Assembly (NCBI RefSeq): GCF_963675165.1
Contig: NC_087392.1
Span: 5,711,442-5,775,441, forward strand
Length of the DNA: 64,000 nt
From: Halichondria panicea
Lineage: Eukaryota; Porifera; Demospongiae; Suberitida; Halichondriidae
Direction: 5' to 3'
Shown here: positions 20,779 through 34,084 of the stretch, piece after piece
How positions within the stretch are numbered: position 1 is the stretch's first letter
How the letters are laid out: each line of letters opens with the position of its first letter
The notes under the pieces: generated by a model
The model's input: the letters and a program-made list of their open reading frames with translations, nothing else
The model's database searches: none
What the model was told of the DNA's origin: nothing
Made by a program: the position numbers and the translations under genes

Positions 20779-23700
20779 ATGTCTACAGACTCGTCCCCTG
20801 AGGTGCTCTGTGGCGAGGCTGACAGGCGTCCCAGTCAGAGCTTGTTCCAGGTCTACTATCTGGGGTCATCTCGTGTTGACCGTCGCTGCTCCAGCTCTGT
20901 CATGCCCTGGATAGTAGAGGAGCACAAGCTCAAGACACAAGAGATGAAGCTGCTCTGGCTCACTCCAGGTACTACTGTAATGGAGTGTGTCTTCCCTGAA
21001 CAGTTGCTAATGCATATATCCATTAATGTCGAGGCCTCAGTTGTTTAGAGGGAAGCCATGCTCTCTATATTCACTGAGCACGGCCATTACTGTACTTACT
21101 TGTTCTTAAGAGATGTCAGTATAGATAGTAGCCTTGGTTAGTGTGTGGGTGTATGTCAGTAGCCTGGGATAGTGCGTGGGTGTATGTCAGTAGCCTGGGA
21201 TAGTGAGTGGGTGTATGTCAGTAGCCTGGGATAGTGCGTGGGTGTATGTCAGTAGCCTGGGATAGTGCGTGGGTGTATGTCAGTAGCCTGGGATAGTGCG
21301 TGGGTGTATGTCAGTAGCCTGGGATAGTGAGTGGGTGTATATGTAATGCCCGCTGCTAATACCTACTCAGATTTCATAAGGCGTGACTATCACAATTTCC
21401 CCGTTCCTCTGATTGATCATCTCTTCATTAGGTACATGCTTGCTCTTGTGTGTAAGGCTGAGTGAGGCTTCTCACAGCACCAGGTATTCACTAGGCATGC
21501 AGTGTCAACTCTGTCACCAGTATCTGTGAATAGTTGAAGTCAGGATATATTTGCGCATATGCTGAGATTTTGTGGTGCAACTTGGCATTCATTTCTATGT
21601 CCCACAACAAGATAATGTCATTACGAGCAATAAAGGCAATCACTTAGTAACACGATATCTCTAAAGTGGTGACATCATTAGCAGCATATGATTGTTTGGC
21701 ATGGTGTTTGTTATTATATTATCATTGTTTATTGTTTGACTGGTTGCTAGAAATAGAACAAGACAATGTCAGCATAAATTATGTCAGTACATGCAGGTAC
21801 ATGCAGGTACATGTAGGTACATGTAGGTACATGCAGGTACATGCAGGTACATGCAGGCACATGCAGGTACATGCAGGTACATGTAGGTACATGTAGGTAC
21901 ATGCAGGTACATGCAGGTACATGCAGGTACATGCAGGTACATGCAGGTACATGCAGGTACATGCAGGTACATGCAGGTACATGTAGGTACATGCAGGTAC
22001 ATGCAGGTACATGCAGGTACATGTAGGTACATGCAGGTACATGCAGGTATAGCTGCGAGCCGTGTACATGAGTAATGCTAAGTCAACTGTTAATGCAATC
22101 TGGAAGCTAGTACGATCACATGACGTTGCTATACAGTCACACACTTCCCACCCTCAGAGGATAGCATTGTCCCACCCTCAGAGGATAGCATTGTCCCACG
22201 CTCAGAGGATAGCATTGTCCCACCCTCAGAGGATAGCATTGTCCCACACTCAGAGGATAGCATTGTCCCACCCTCAGAGGATAGCATTGTCCCACCCTCA
22301 GAGGATAGCATTGTCCCACACTCAGAGGATAGCATTGTCCCACACTCAGAGGATAGCATTGTCCCACCCTCAGAGGATAGCATTGTCCCACACTCAGAGG
22401 ATAGCATTGTCCCACCCTCAGAGGATAGCATTGTCCCACCCTCAGAGGATAGCATTGTCCCACCCTCAGAGGATAGCATTGTCCCACCCTCAGAGGATAG
22501 CATTGTCCCACCCTCAGAGGATAGCATTGTCCCACCCTCAGAGGATAGCATTGTCCCACCTTCAGAGGATAGCATTGTCCCACCCTCAGAGGATAGCATT
22601 GTCCCACCCACCAGTAGTAGCTAGGTTAGTCTGTTATAATTATTCAGTCAAAGGCCATAAAAAGAGTGTGTAGTATTTCACCCCATAACCCCCCCAACGT
22701 TCTAACCCCCTAACCCCCCTCCCTAACCCCCTAAGGTGATGAGACTGTGACCTACGTTGCAGACAGTGGACAGGAGCTGTTCAGTCATCCCTACAGTAGC
22801 ATCCTGCAGTGCTGTATTGCAGTGGATGGGATCTCACTGGCCTACATTGCTCGCAGTGGCCAAGACAACCTCTATCATTGTCATGTCTTCCAGTCTCTCA
22901 CCTATGAGGAGGTGAGGGTATTCCCTGCACTGTGTGTGTGGGTCTAGCTAGCATCTCCAGTAGTTAGGTACAACATGGTTTAGTCTTGAATATACATATA
23001 ATTATAGTATATATATTGTGTCTTGGAGAGCCCCAAACATAATTATGGATTGTACTTGGCTCTGGTTTTAGTTGTGTATTCTAGTAGAGCATCATATAGG
23101 TCCTTGTATGAACTGTAATGTCATTGATATTTGTATATAGGCGAAGCTCATCATGTCAAAGTTCAAAGTCCACGCTCGTGAGGAAGTGTCCATTGGCTCG
23201 ACCATCAGTAGAGACAAGATCAGTGACCTCCCGATGACCTCATCTGGTCTCATATTCTCCTCGTCCCTCAAACACCATCCCCCGGACAACAAGACTCGGA
23301 CAAAGCCACTGGGAGACTCAGAATATAGCGCACAGTTCCTGGGTAAATACGAAGTGCCCCCACCATCGAGTTCAAAAGATACACAAGTGCAAACCATCGA
23401 TAAACTGGTAGTGAAGTTGAAGGAGAATTATCAGCTAAAGATGAGCAAAGGGAAGAAAGGTTTCGGTTGGCGTGGGAAACTGGCATCCTCATCATCTTCA
23501 TCACTGAGAAGCTACTCTGCAGACAATGGTGACAGTGTCACAGCCGAGGGAGACAAGCACGTCGGTGTTAGTAGAAGCAGGTCTAACACGAGTGATGTGA
23601 GCCAACCACCACCACCACCTGTGTTTAGTATCACTGGAGAAAATGGGCACTCTATTGATGGGCATGTGCAGACCACTGGGCATGTGCAGACTACTGAGCA

Positions 23701-26700
23701 TGTGCGGAATGGAGGAGTTAGCAGGCAAATCAGTGAACAAGAAATATCCGATCAAGTCGATGTTGGTACAGTGCCAGAAATATCCGGTCAAGTCGATGTT
23801 GGTACGGTGCCTTGTGAAGATCTTCGTCATGATTCTGTTACTTCTGATATTAGTATGGAGTTTGACACTATCCCTGAGTTATCCAGCCTGCAAGACACTC
23901 CAGTGTTCCAGTCTCTGTGTGGTCCTCCGCCTCTGTCCAGCCAGAGGGTGAGGTTAGTGTTCTCAGGAATGGTGGTCATGTTGGTGTGTCAGGAGACAGG
24001 GGAGAGGGTACTCAAGAAGAGCATCCGCAACATCGCATGTTGTGCCCAGGTAAAGAGTGTGTGTCTAGTCAACATCGCATGTTGTGCCCAGGTAAAGAGT
24101 GTGTGTCTAGTCTCTAGGCTAGGTACAATGCAGAGGCAATACCTGATGGAGTGAATGTACTTATAATGTGCATATAAATGTGTTTTGTCTTTTCTAATGC
24201 CTGTACTTGGTTACACTTGTACTGCTTTGGCCATGTTTTGTCTCGTATGTGGCCTGATTCCCTGTACCAGTGTGATTACCTGTACCCGTGTGATTGCCTG
24301 TACCAGTGTGATTACCTGTACCAGTGTGATTGCCTGTACTAGTGTGATTACCTGTACCCGTGTGATTGCCTGTACCAGTGTGATTACCTGTACCAGTGTG
24401 ATTGCCTGTACCCGTGTGATTACCTGTACCCGTGTGATTGCCTGTACCAGTGTGATTACCTGTACCAGTGTGATTGCCTGTACCCGTGTGATTACCTGTA
24501 CTCGTGTGATTGCCTGTACCCGTGTGATTGCCTGTACTCGTGTGATTTCCTGTACCCGTGTGATTACCTGTACCCGTGTGATTGCCTGTACCAGTGTGAT
24601 TGCCTGTACCAGTGTGATTACCTGTACCCGTGTGATTACCTGTACCAGTGTGATTGCCTGTACCCGTGTGATTACCTGTACCCGTGTGATTGCCTGTACC
24701 AGTGTGATTGCCTGTACCCGTGTGATTACCTGTACCAGTGTGATTGCCTGTACCCGTGTGATTGCCTGTACCCGTGTGATTGCCTGTACCCGTGTGATTA
24801 CCTGTACCCGTGTGATTGCCTGTACCCGTGTGATTGCCTGTACCAGTGTGATTACCTGTACCAGTGTGATTACCTGTACCCGTGTGATTGCCTGTACCCG
24901 TGTGATTGCCTGTACCAGTGTGATTACCTGTACCAGTGTGATTGCCTGTACCCGTGTGATTGCCTGTACCAGTGTGATTGCCTGTACCCGTGTGATTGCC
25001 TGTACCCGTGTGATTACCTGTACCAGTGTGATTGCCTGTACCAGTGTGATTGCCTGTACCCGTGTGATTACCTGTGTGTGATTGCCTGTACCCGTGTGAT
25101 TACCTGTGTGTGATTACCTGTACCCGTGTGATTGCCTGTACCAGTGTGATTGCCTGTACCAGTGTGATTGCCTGTACCCGTGTGATTGCCTGTACCAGTG
25201 TGATTGCCTGTACCCGTGTGATTCCCTGTACCAGTGTGATTACCTGTACTCGTGTGATTGCCTGTACCAGTGTGATTACCTGTACCCGTGTGATTGCCTG
25301 TACCCGTGTGATTGCCTGTACCCGTGTGATTACCTGTACCAGTGTGATTGCCTGTACCCGTGTGATTGCCTGTACCAGTGTGATTACCTGTACCCGTGTG
25401 ATTACCTGTACCCGTGTGATTGCCTGTACCAGTGTGATTACCTGTACCAGTGTGATTGCCTGTACCAGTGTGATTACCTGTACCTGTGTGATTACCTGTA
25501 CCAGTGTGATTACCTGTACCCGTGTGATTGCCTGTACCAGTGTGATTACCTGTACCAGTGTGATTGCCTGTACCAGTGTGATTACCTGTACCAGTGTGAT
25601 TGCCTGTACCAGTGTGATTACCTGTACCTGTGTGATTACCTGTACCAGTGTGATTACCTGTACCAGTGTGATTACCTGTACCCGTGTGATTACCTGTACC
25701 TGTGTCTCAGTGCTATTGTACATGCATGCACAGGGTAAGAAGGACCCAGAGTGCTTTGCCTTCACAAGCACTAGCAAAGAAGGACCTGACAAGAAGTATC
25801 ACTGCCACCTCTTCCTGGCTGAGAGCAAGAAGGAGGTCAGTACTGTATATACTGCACGTGTACGCATGTACTGCACGTGTATGCATGTACTGCATGTGTA
25901 TGCATGTACTGCACGTGTATGCATGTACTGCACGTGTATGCATGTACTGCACGTGTATGCATGTACTGCACGTGTATGCATGTACTGCACGTGTATGCAT
26001 GTACTGCATGTGTATGGGTGCATTTTCTTCGTGTGTAGACAATATTCTTGTGGTGTTTCTGTAGTGAACTTTGCGTGTCCACAACTTATCTTATATAAGT
26101 TTATAGAGTATTGAGATGCATTCTGTTGCTCTGAGGAAATGAGCTGTTTAGATACACTGTCCCATATCTTGAAGAAAGCAGTCCATATAGTCTATACTAT
26201 ATCCCTTCCTGTTCTCCAGGTGTTCAAGATCCTAGATTCCTTCAAGGCATCATTTGTCCATGCCCTGTCAGTGGGTATGCCAGCTGCCCTGTGTGACTCC
26301 TGTCCCCTTCAACAACTGCACACTCTCTGCAAGAACCTTGAGGGTACGTACACTCATAGCCTCCATTATCCATGGTAGCTGATAGCATGCACACAGCTAG
26401 TGTGTCAGGCTGTACGATACTGCTCTACCTAGTCTACTCTACAGTTGCTTGTATATCTTCACATGCATGATTTGTATACGTCTACTTCTCTGTCCCTCCA
26501 GGAGCGACCACTCAAGTGGCTCAGTCTATTATTCAGGAGTGTCTTGAGTCGTTGCCTGAGGCAGACTGTGCCAGCATCATGAAGCAATACAAGGTAACCA
26601 TGGTTACACTGACTGTACATGTCCAGGAAGTGAGATCCACTATATTATTAATAACTTCCATATTGCCATGGCAACACGCTCCCTCATGCTTCCCGGTAGC

Positions 26701-29700
26701 CTTCTGATTGGTTGAGAATATGTGTCACAGCTTTGGCTAGCACACTACTGTGATCAAAGGATGATCAAAGCTTCCTCAGTATACATGTAGTCATGTATTA
26801 AGTTGTTTGGTTCCTAAGACATTTATTAGCATTGAAACTGATGTCATAGTGTGTCACCACTCCCTCTATACACACCCACACACACGCCCACACCACACAC
26901 ACACACAGCACTCAGAGCACGCTGATCACGAGTACACACAAATCATTGTTCTTGTCAACCTGATACGACACCACTTCCAACAACGTCAGGACAGTCACAC
27001 CCACACTGGCACGGGGAGTATCACACCCTCACACATCACACAAGATCCCGCCCCCTCACGGCTACTGCCTGCACTGGCAAGGGCCAAAATTGCACTGGCC
27101 TCGTCGTTTGAAAACCTCAAAAACAAGCAATCAGATCGAAACTCTAAACTATTCCGCTCCAAGATGGTGTCCCATGGTTCCCATGGTTACCAGAGCTTCC
27201 CTCCGTCCTCTCTCTTCTCTAAGAGGACCACATTAGACACTCTGTTGTCACCCATCCCTACGTCACCTGTTGCTAAGCAACAGACAGAGGAAGATGTGCG
27301 CAGAGTGCGTACATGGTCAGGGTTCATCCACAAGTCACCCGGGTCCTCACACAGTGACCTCCAGGAGACTCAGGGGAACTCCCCCACCATTGATACACCA
27401 GTTGAGTCTTTCTCTGACAGTAAAGAGACTGTGGCATCCACTCCAAAGAAGAAAACGTCATTTCAAAGCAACGAGAATATGGAGTTTATAATTCCATCCA
27501 CACCAGTGAGGAAGATACAGGACACACGCCCACGCTCGTTAAGAGGAGGGAAGCACGACAGGCACTCAATACATCACCCACTACGTAGGCCCACTTTAAC
27601 CCCTCCACCACCCGATAAAAAGTATCGTACACATCGCCGGGCAACGTCCTTCGCGGTGACATCTTGGAGACAGGAGATGTTTGAGAGCTGCACACCTGAT
27701 CGTGGACACAACCGTAGCACCTCTGAGATACGTGAGTGAACCAGCGTAGACCATCATTGTGCATCTTAGTTTGTGCATGTACATATTATTTGCGCATGTC
27801 TGTATCCTCACGTACTAGCCGCCCTCTAGCCCACTCTTCCCTCATGTACTAGCCACCCTCTAGCCCACTCTTCCCTCATGTACTAGCCGCCCTCTAGCCT
27901 GCTCTTCCTCTTTCCCTCTAGTGGAGGACTTTGAGATCATAGACATTGATCAGTATCAGTACGGCCCGACACTACGACTAGGTCGAGGGTCCTCTAAGAA
28001 GTTGTTTGGTGGCTCCCCTCAGACCACGGCCAGGGGACGATGGAGGCACGTCATACAACAGCAGATCATCCTCAATAGAATGACAAAACTCAACTCCCTC
28101 GTCAAAAGTGAGTATCTGTACAGGAAATCTAGCCACTCTAAACAAGCTGTGACTTATTGTGGTGTCACATTATTATTGTCCATAAGATGATTATTTCAGT
28201 AGCTCTCTGAGAGGCTACAATAATTATGGTGTGTGTGCTTAGATCAGCAATATTTTTGGCCCATTTTCTGGAACAGCATGGGCTATAATCAGCCATAGCT
28301 TGCGTACCATTGATCCAATGACAAAAATGTTATGGTTTTCTGAAAGTTGAGAAAAATACCTTTCAAATTACAATGTATGTGTTTCAATCCAACATTTTTG
28401 GCCTCGGACCATGGGCTATAATCCATGGTATCGCCAAATTGGCAAATACTTTTATGTCTCAAATATGAACTTTAATCTTTCAGAAAAATCGTTGAAATTG
28501 GATTTACAAAATTGCAACTGAAAGAGTCCCCAAACATTGATTAAACGGGGGGGGGGGGGTTGTAGTTAAATATCATCTTTAGTATCGTTGATCCAATATC
28601 AACAATTTACCCCCCTGCTGGGTCATGTGATCAACTCCCTCTCTTACCCCCCACAGAGGCCTCTGACGATGCTGAGTTGAGAAGGGTCAAGTTGAGCTAC
28701 TCCACTCCCTCACTGGAGACTAAGGAAGCCATTGCTCAGTGGAGCTCTGTCCTCAGTCAACCAGACTCTCTCTCTGACCACGACCTGAGGACACTCACAC
28801 TCAAAGGTAGGCAGTCACTAGAATGGTGTGTACAGCTCTAAGCTAGTGCTGAGTGTTTACTGCCAATGATCTCTTTACATATAAATTATGAAGCTAGCAT
28901 TAGCATCCGAGTCATGTCAGACTAACAGTGCTCGATCATAAAGCGTGTTTGATGGCCAACATTGTGGTGTGTGTGTGTGTAGGAATCCCCCCTAGCAAGA
29001 GGTCAGAGGTGTGGCCGCTACTGGCTCAGCGTTATCGGGCCAGGAATGATCCTGATTGGTCGATGCCTCCAGAAATAACGGGGCCTAGTGGACTGGCAGA
29101 GCTGCTCCGAGGAGAGACGGAGTTTGAACACAACATTGTGGTGGACCTAGGTAAAGAGCGGCTCTGTAATTACTCAGTTTTTATTCTGACATGTACGATA
29201 GTTATTACTTGTTCTAATGATCTTTACCCAATATGCCCACCCCCACTAGCACGGACCTTTCCTCGTCATCCTTACTTTGAGAGGTCAATGGAAGGTCAGA
29301 TGGTACTCAGGAACGTGCTCCACTCGTACGCTGTGGCAGACAGGGAGACGGGATATTGTCAGGGACTGAGCTTTGTGACTGGGATACTACTCATGCATGT
29401 GAGGGAGTGCTGTGTGTGTGTGTGTGTGTGGGTGGGTGTGTGTGTGGTGGGTGGGGTTGAATGGGACTTAGCAAAGACTGTGAGGGATTTACTGGACTTC
29501 CCTCCTCACAGAGTGACACAGAGGAAGGTTCCTTCAAACTACTCCACCAGCTCATGAATCTCTATGGCTTCAGAGATATCTACTTTGAGAACCTCGTTAA
29601 CTTACAGGTAGTTTAAACACCAACTATGCACAATCGTACAGCTTATGGTACACCAACTATGCACAGCCACGGCTATGGTACACCAGCTATGTACAGCCAC

Positions 29701-30582
29701 GGCTATGGTACACCAGCTATGCACAACCGTACAGCTTATGGTACACCAACTATGCACAGCCACAGCTATGGTACACCAGCTATGCACAGCCACGGCTATA
29801 GTACACCAGCTATGCACAGCCACGGCTATGGTACACCAGCTATGCACAGCCACAGCTGTGGTACACCAGCTATGCACAGCCACGGCTATGGTACACCAGC
29901 TATGCACAGCCACGGCTATGGTACACCAGCTATGCACAGCCACAGCTGTGGTACACCAGCTATGCACAGCCACGGCTATGGTACACCAGCTATGCACAGC
30001 CACGGCTATGGTACACCAGCTATGCACAGCCACGGCTGTGGTACACCAGCTATGCACAGCACGGCTCTGGTACACCAACTATGCACAGCCACGGCTGTGG
30101 TACACCAGCTATGCACAGCACGGCTATGGTACACCAACTATGCACAGCCACGGCTGTGGTACACCAGCTATGCACAGCACGGTTATGGTACACCAACTAT
30201 GCACAGCCACGGCTTATGCATGGTACACACGGTATTCTCAGAAGTACACATAGCTATGTTAGTACAGTGGTAGGTGTGCAGTGTACAAGACTTGTGTTGT
30301 GAATTATGTAATACATGTATCTGAGTAGTCAAGTGTTCTAACTTTAGGAAGTTCCATGTACACATCAAGATGGTGCCTGCACCAAGTGTGTAGATTGACC
30401 CACTGTACCTGATCATGTGTAGATGCGTTTGTACCAGTTGTCCCGGCTACTCCACGACTACAAGCCCTCTCTCTACCAACACCTCAAGGAGAGTGACATC
30501 ACTCCATTCTTCTATGCTGCTCCATGGCTACTCACCATATTCGCCTCAGAGTTCCCTGTACCATTCACAGCGAGGGTGTTTG

Positions 30583-30655
<73 letters not shown>

Positions 30656-31608
30656 GGTGGGTGGGTGGGTGTGTGTGTGGGTGTGTGGGGGGAATTAGCT
30701 ATCAAGTTTTGTTTTTGTATTTTTGTGCATGTGCAACAAATCCATCTATTTTCTGTCCCCTGCAGATATGATATTCTTAGAAGGAACTGATTTCATTCTC
30801 AAGGTACAGTGACTTCACTGTACCTGTCTAGCTCATTATAAGCTATTATTCTACTTTAGGTGGTATTAGCACTCCTGCAAATCCACCAAGAGGCTATTCT
30901 CGAGTGCGAGGGAATGGAGACCATTTGTAAGAACCTCAAAACCTCACTCCCACAACTAGCAATGGAACAAGCAGATAACATTTTTGAAATTGCTTCAAAA
31001 TTCTCATTTGGTAGTCGTTTATCCACTTTTGAGGCAGAGTATCACATGATGGCTGAGCTGAACTCTAGTTTCAAGTCTAATCTCATTATCGATGATTTCT
31101 CCTCGGTTGCTGAGGTGCTGAAGAATCAGAATGTTGCTCTGATAGAGCAGCTGGCTATATGTCACGCTGGCAACAACAGACTGGTCACCATGGTGGAGGC
31201 ATTGCAGACTCAGATGGCTGCACAAGACCAGAGGATACTAGAGTACGTTGCATAGTGTAGTCTAGGCATGTACGTGGGTGGGTGGGTGGGGCCATGAGCT
31301 CAATATGGAATAGTGTGTGTATTATCCCCCGTACATTTTTACTGGTACAATTTTGTATGACACTGTTAGATGGATTTTGCAGTATTTTGTCGTCCATGTA
31401 CAGTGTATCTCATGTGTTAATGTGTGGAGATTTTATACAGTAGAGTTAGAGTTTCATTGTGATTGACATGAATTGAGTGCCACCTATCTCCCCCTTGCAT
31501 GGCAGGCTGGAGGGCAGACTACAGTCTAGGACTAGCACAGAAGATGAGCAATCAAGATCGTCCAAGGAAAGCCTGACAACAGACACTACTACATTAAACT
31601 GTGTGTAG
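20779..31608 (+). CDS. TBC1D4: TBC1D1/TBC1D4-type Rab GTPase-activating protein (AS160)
   Basis: GAP for Rab GTPases that controls vesicle traffic; in vertebrates it is the insulin/AKT target for GLUT4 movement. Exons: 20779-20968, 22736-22911, 23141-24049, 25734-25835, 26220-26343, 26502-26593, 26909-27731, 27922-28107, 28657-28806, 28983-29150, 29250-29398, 29512-29607, 30423-30582, 30766-30803, 30860-31242, 31506-31608; all phases agree, about 1282 residues, matching the family (about 1170-1300). Two PTB domains come first ([11 protein letters not shown]; later [13 protein letters not shown]), then a linker, then the TBC domain. Both catalytic fingers are present: Arg about 975 in [14 protein letters not shown] and Gln about 1011 in GYCQGLSF. 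An AKT-type RxRxxS site, RVRTWS at about residue 668, sits in the linker. The C-terminus is coiled coil. Invertebrates usually have one gene equal to both vertebrate paralogues, so the symbol is a family label. Six introns carry minisatellites. Confidence 0.93.
21125..21345. repeat. 31-bp minisatellite in TBC1D intron 1
   Basis: Seven copies of a unit containing GTCAGTAGCCTGGGATAGTG. Confidence 0.88.
21783..22052. repeat. 10-bp tandem array (ACATGCAGGT)
   Basis: About 27 copies of a decamer, with occasional TGTAGGT variants. Each copy contains a CAG and a GGTA, so the array is full of weak splice-like motifs. Confidence 0.93.
22140..22612. repeat. 24-bp minisatellite
   Basis: About 20 near-perfect copies of a unit with CCCTCAGAGGATAGCATTGT. 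The period is a multiple of 3, which creates long open frames on both strands that are not genes. Confidence 0.93.
24022..24110 (+). repeat. 42-bp duplication of the 5' splice site of TBC1D exon 3
   Basis: Two in-frame copies of AACATCGCATGTTGTGCCCA plus G and donor GTAAAGAGTG. Splicing could end the exon at 24049 or 24091 with no frame change, adding 14 residues. Confidence 0.8.
24255..25706. repeat. 18-bp minisatellite, about 80 copies
   Basis: A 1.45-kb array of GTGTGATTGCCTGTACCC variants (A/G and C/A substitutions) in TBC1D intron 3. It ends 28 nt before the exon at 25734. Confidence 0.95.
25848..26018. repeat. 19-bp minisatellite in TBC1D intron 4
   Basis: About nine copies of ACTGCACGTGTATGCATGT begin within 15 nt of the exon end at 25835. 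Confidence 0.9.
27805..27912. repeat. 33-bp tandem repeat, three copies
   Basis: Unit with TACTAGCCGCCCTCTAGCCC, ending at the pyrimidine tract of the acceptor at 27921. Confidence 0.8.
28243..28545. mobile_element. Fold-back MITE, family 1 (copy 1)
   Basis: Shares with five other copies the blocks ACCATTGATCCAATG, TTTCTGAAAG, ACCTTTCAAATT and CATGGTATCGCCAAATTGGC. It lies in a TBC1D intron. Its ends are more decayed than those of the copy at 38497. Confidence 0.75.
29615..30215. repeat. 30-bp minisatellite in TBC1D intron 12
   Basis: About 20 copies of a unit with CACCAGCTATGCACAGCCAC. The 30-bp period gives long spurious open frames. Confidence 0.93.
30583..30700. repeat. (GT)n tract starting at a 5' splice site
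   Basis: The donor GTGAGT of the exon ending at 30582 runs directly into about 30 GT repeats, then GGGT repeats. Confidence 0.9.
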
Positions 31609-33045
31609 AGCTATAAGCTTTTTTATGCTTTTATGTGTGTATAATTATATCCTTGTGTGAATTGATATCATTTTATGTCATTGCAGCTGTTGATGTGGGT
31701 GGCTAATTATAGTGGGCGTATCTACGCTAGAGCAGCATAAGAGACGACCATGTGTGGAGAGTAGCTAAACACAGAGCTAGCTAGCTACAGTCAAGCAGAG
31801 GTGATTCTTGCTCGGATATATTGAACACACAGTCTATAAGGTGAGGCTGCATGACCGCTAACAATAGTCTAGCTGCTAGTATTTGGTAGAGCTCTAGTGA
31901 ATGAAAGGCCTGAAAGGGGTGTGTACCTGGCTAGCTACATGAAGCTTGCGCTGCACTAGACAGTCTGTAGCTGCATATAGAGGAGATACATTATGCAACA
32001 GGTCTAGTCCATTAGCACGAATGTGTTGATACATACAGTCTAGTTGGTCTAGCTAGCTGCATTGATACAGTAAGCTTGTAACAAGCTACATGTACGTACA
32101 TGTTCATGTATCTGCTATTAATACATGTACATTCATGTTGTATCTACAAGGTTGATTGTAGGTCCCTTTCAATAGTGAAGGCTGAAAGGTGTTGGGAGCA
32201 GGCCCCCACACTATTAGCCAACTGTACAAGACAACACCCCTAGGCTAGCTACAACACCCCCTGGCCTAGGCTAGTTACAACACCCCCTAGGCTGAGTGTA
32301 TCTGGCCCCAAGTGAAAGCACTGCACTTACTGATGGTTGCTTTGCACTGAATAATGAAAATAAACAATTTGCGGCATTTTCAATTCCATAAAACTTTGTC
32401 ACTTCCAATCAAGTTATGCTAACTCATTTATCTAAAAATGCGATACCTTTTCTAAAGTGGCAACCAGAGTACTAGACTAGCTAGTTGAGTGGTCAGTGTC
32501 TCGGCTCATTGAGTGTCACTTAGTAACAGATACCATCGTAGCAACCCATAGCAACCAGATATTAGGTTAGTGTATTTGATGTTCAGTTCTCTATAGAATT
32601 GTCCTATTTCAGTTCTTGTATTATTATCATAATACGTTATCTACTACAACAATTTGTTTTCAATTTGTATACCCTTTGTCTCATGATTGTAAGGTACCTC
32701 TTTCCAAATGTCATCAAGAAATGTTCCAATGTCATTACTCTATTCAATATATGGCCAGTGTGAATGACCCCCCCCCCCCCACCACCCCCCACCCAGTGGT
32801 CTGAGTGTGCTCTACCATATAGGAGTAACACAATGCCACCCCCCACACACACACACCCCCACACACCACCCCCCACCACCCAGTAGTCTGAGTGTGCTCT
32901 ACCATAAGAAGTGTGTGCCCATAACGAGAATGCCTGCATGCAGAGCATTGTTATCATTTATTTATATCTTGCCTTATTTTGTACTCTAAAGTTATCGCAT
33001 GCCAATCACACAAAGACAACAAACCTTTCTTCTAACTAAACGTGG

Positions 33046-33233
33046 CTAATGGAACAGTGTTGGCTTAGGTGTGTCAGTACTCAGTGAGCTAGTGTGGTTC
33101 AAAGCTGAAGCCTTGAGAGGAATCTCTGCTGGCCAATACTTGATGGATAGTTGCATGTCATATGACCTTTCCTGTAGCCAGAGTTCAGTGTAGCTGCCAG
33201 GAATTAGCGTTCTGTGTACACTTGTAATTGTCC
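33046..33233 (-). CDS. Possible terminal exon of an unidentified minus-strand gene
   Basis: On the minus strand a good acceptor (TTCTTTTTTGTGCAG) precedes an open frame that includes PGSYTELWLQERSYDMQL and stops at 33046; AATAAA-like sequence follows about 90 nt downstream. The frame looks protein-like but I do not recognise it, and I found no upstream exon that joins it. It may be a decayed gene fragment or chance. Confidence 0.25.
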
Positions 33234-33269
33234 CTGCACAAAAAAGAATAAATAGATTTTTTGTGTAAA

Positions 33270-33452
33270 TACTTATACAGATGTGTATATGGTCATTGCG
33301 GCAGACCAACAGTGGCTGTATCAGATGTGTATATGGTCATTGCGGCAGACCAACAGTGGTTGTATCAGATGTGTATATGGTCATTGCGGCAGACCAACAG
33401 TGGCTGTATCAGATGTGTATATGGTCATTGCGGCAGACCAACAGTGGCTGTA
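33270..33452. repeat. 44-bp tandem repeat, four copies
   Basis: Unit with GATGTGTATATGGTCATTGC, directly next to the putative exon at 33046-33233. Confidence 0.88.
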
Positions 33453-34084
33453 TTGAAGAGATGCCAGCTATCCAAACACATGCTATGGAGAGACTTGTGG
33501 CCCATTAACTTGGTTGCTATGTAGGGCAACCAGTTATAGGTGTGATTACAGTGATGGACCACACACACTGACAATGGCGGCTTTGTCCTGACAGTGTACC
33601 CCCGCCCCTCTACCACACACACTGACAATGGCGGCTTTGTCCTGATGGTGTGGGGGTGTCTGTTAGTCTTAATAGGTCGTGTCAACTATTAATTAGAGGT
33701 CTCTTGAGAGTGGCCAGTTCACAAGAGCCTGCTTTTGAAGCCACTCAAACTGCGTGTAATTTGTTGGTAAACTATGTGATTAACTACAGTAGCTGTCAGC
33801 TGTGTTGATACTAGAGACAGCGGCCAAACTGATTACACACTTACTTCAAGGGCAGAGTGTGTGTCAAGCTCTCTTCAATGGTCATTGTGTTTGGATGACC
33901 TCAGGCTACAGGCTGGTGCTGGAGGGGAGGTGGTCGTCCCTCCCCCTCCATTACCTCATATCTGGTGCATCCACTTGGCGTACCTAATGCATTGCTTATA
34001 CTTGTTTGCTGGAGTCGAATTTCACCCGCTGACTAAAATAACAGCTGTGTCTGTATTCATGAAGTATAGGCTAGAGTTACTAGT

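Noticed and set aside
22062-22673. Open frames of 150-200 codons on both strands
   Set aside because: Produced by the 24-bp tandem array; composition is pure repeat and the region is a TBC1D intron.
24185-26114. Long open frames of Thr/Cys/Val/Ile repeats on both strands
   Set aside because: They arise from the 18-bp array whose period is a multiple of 3; the TBC1D exons on either side splice over it.
29602-30273. Several 150-215 codon frames rich in His, Thr, Gly
   Set aside because: Spurious frames from a 30-bp array within an intron of TBC1D.
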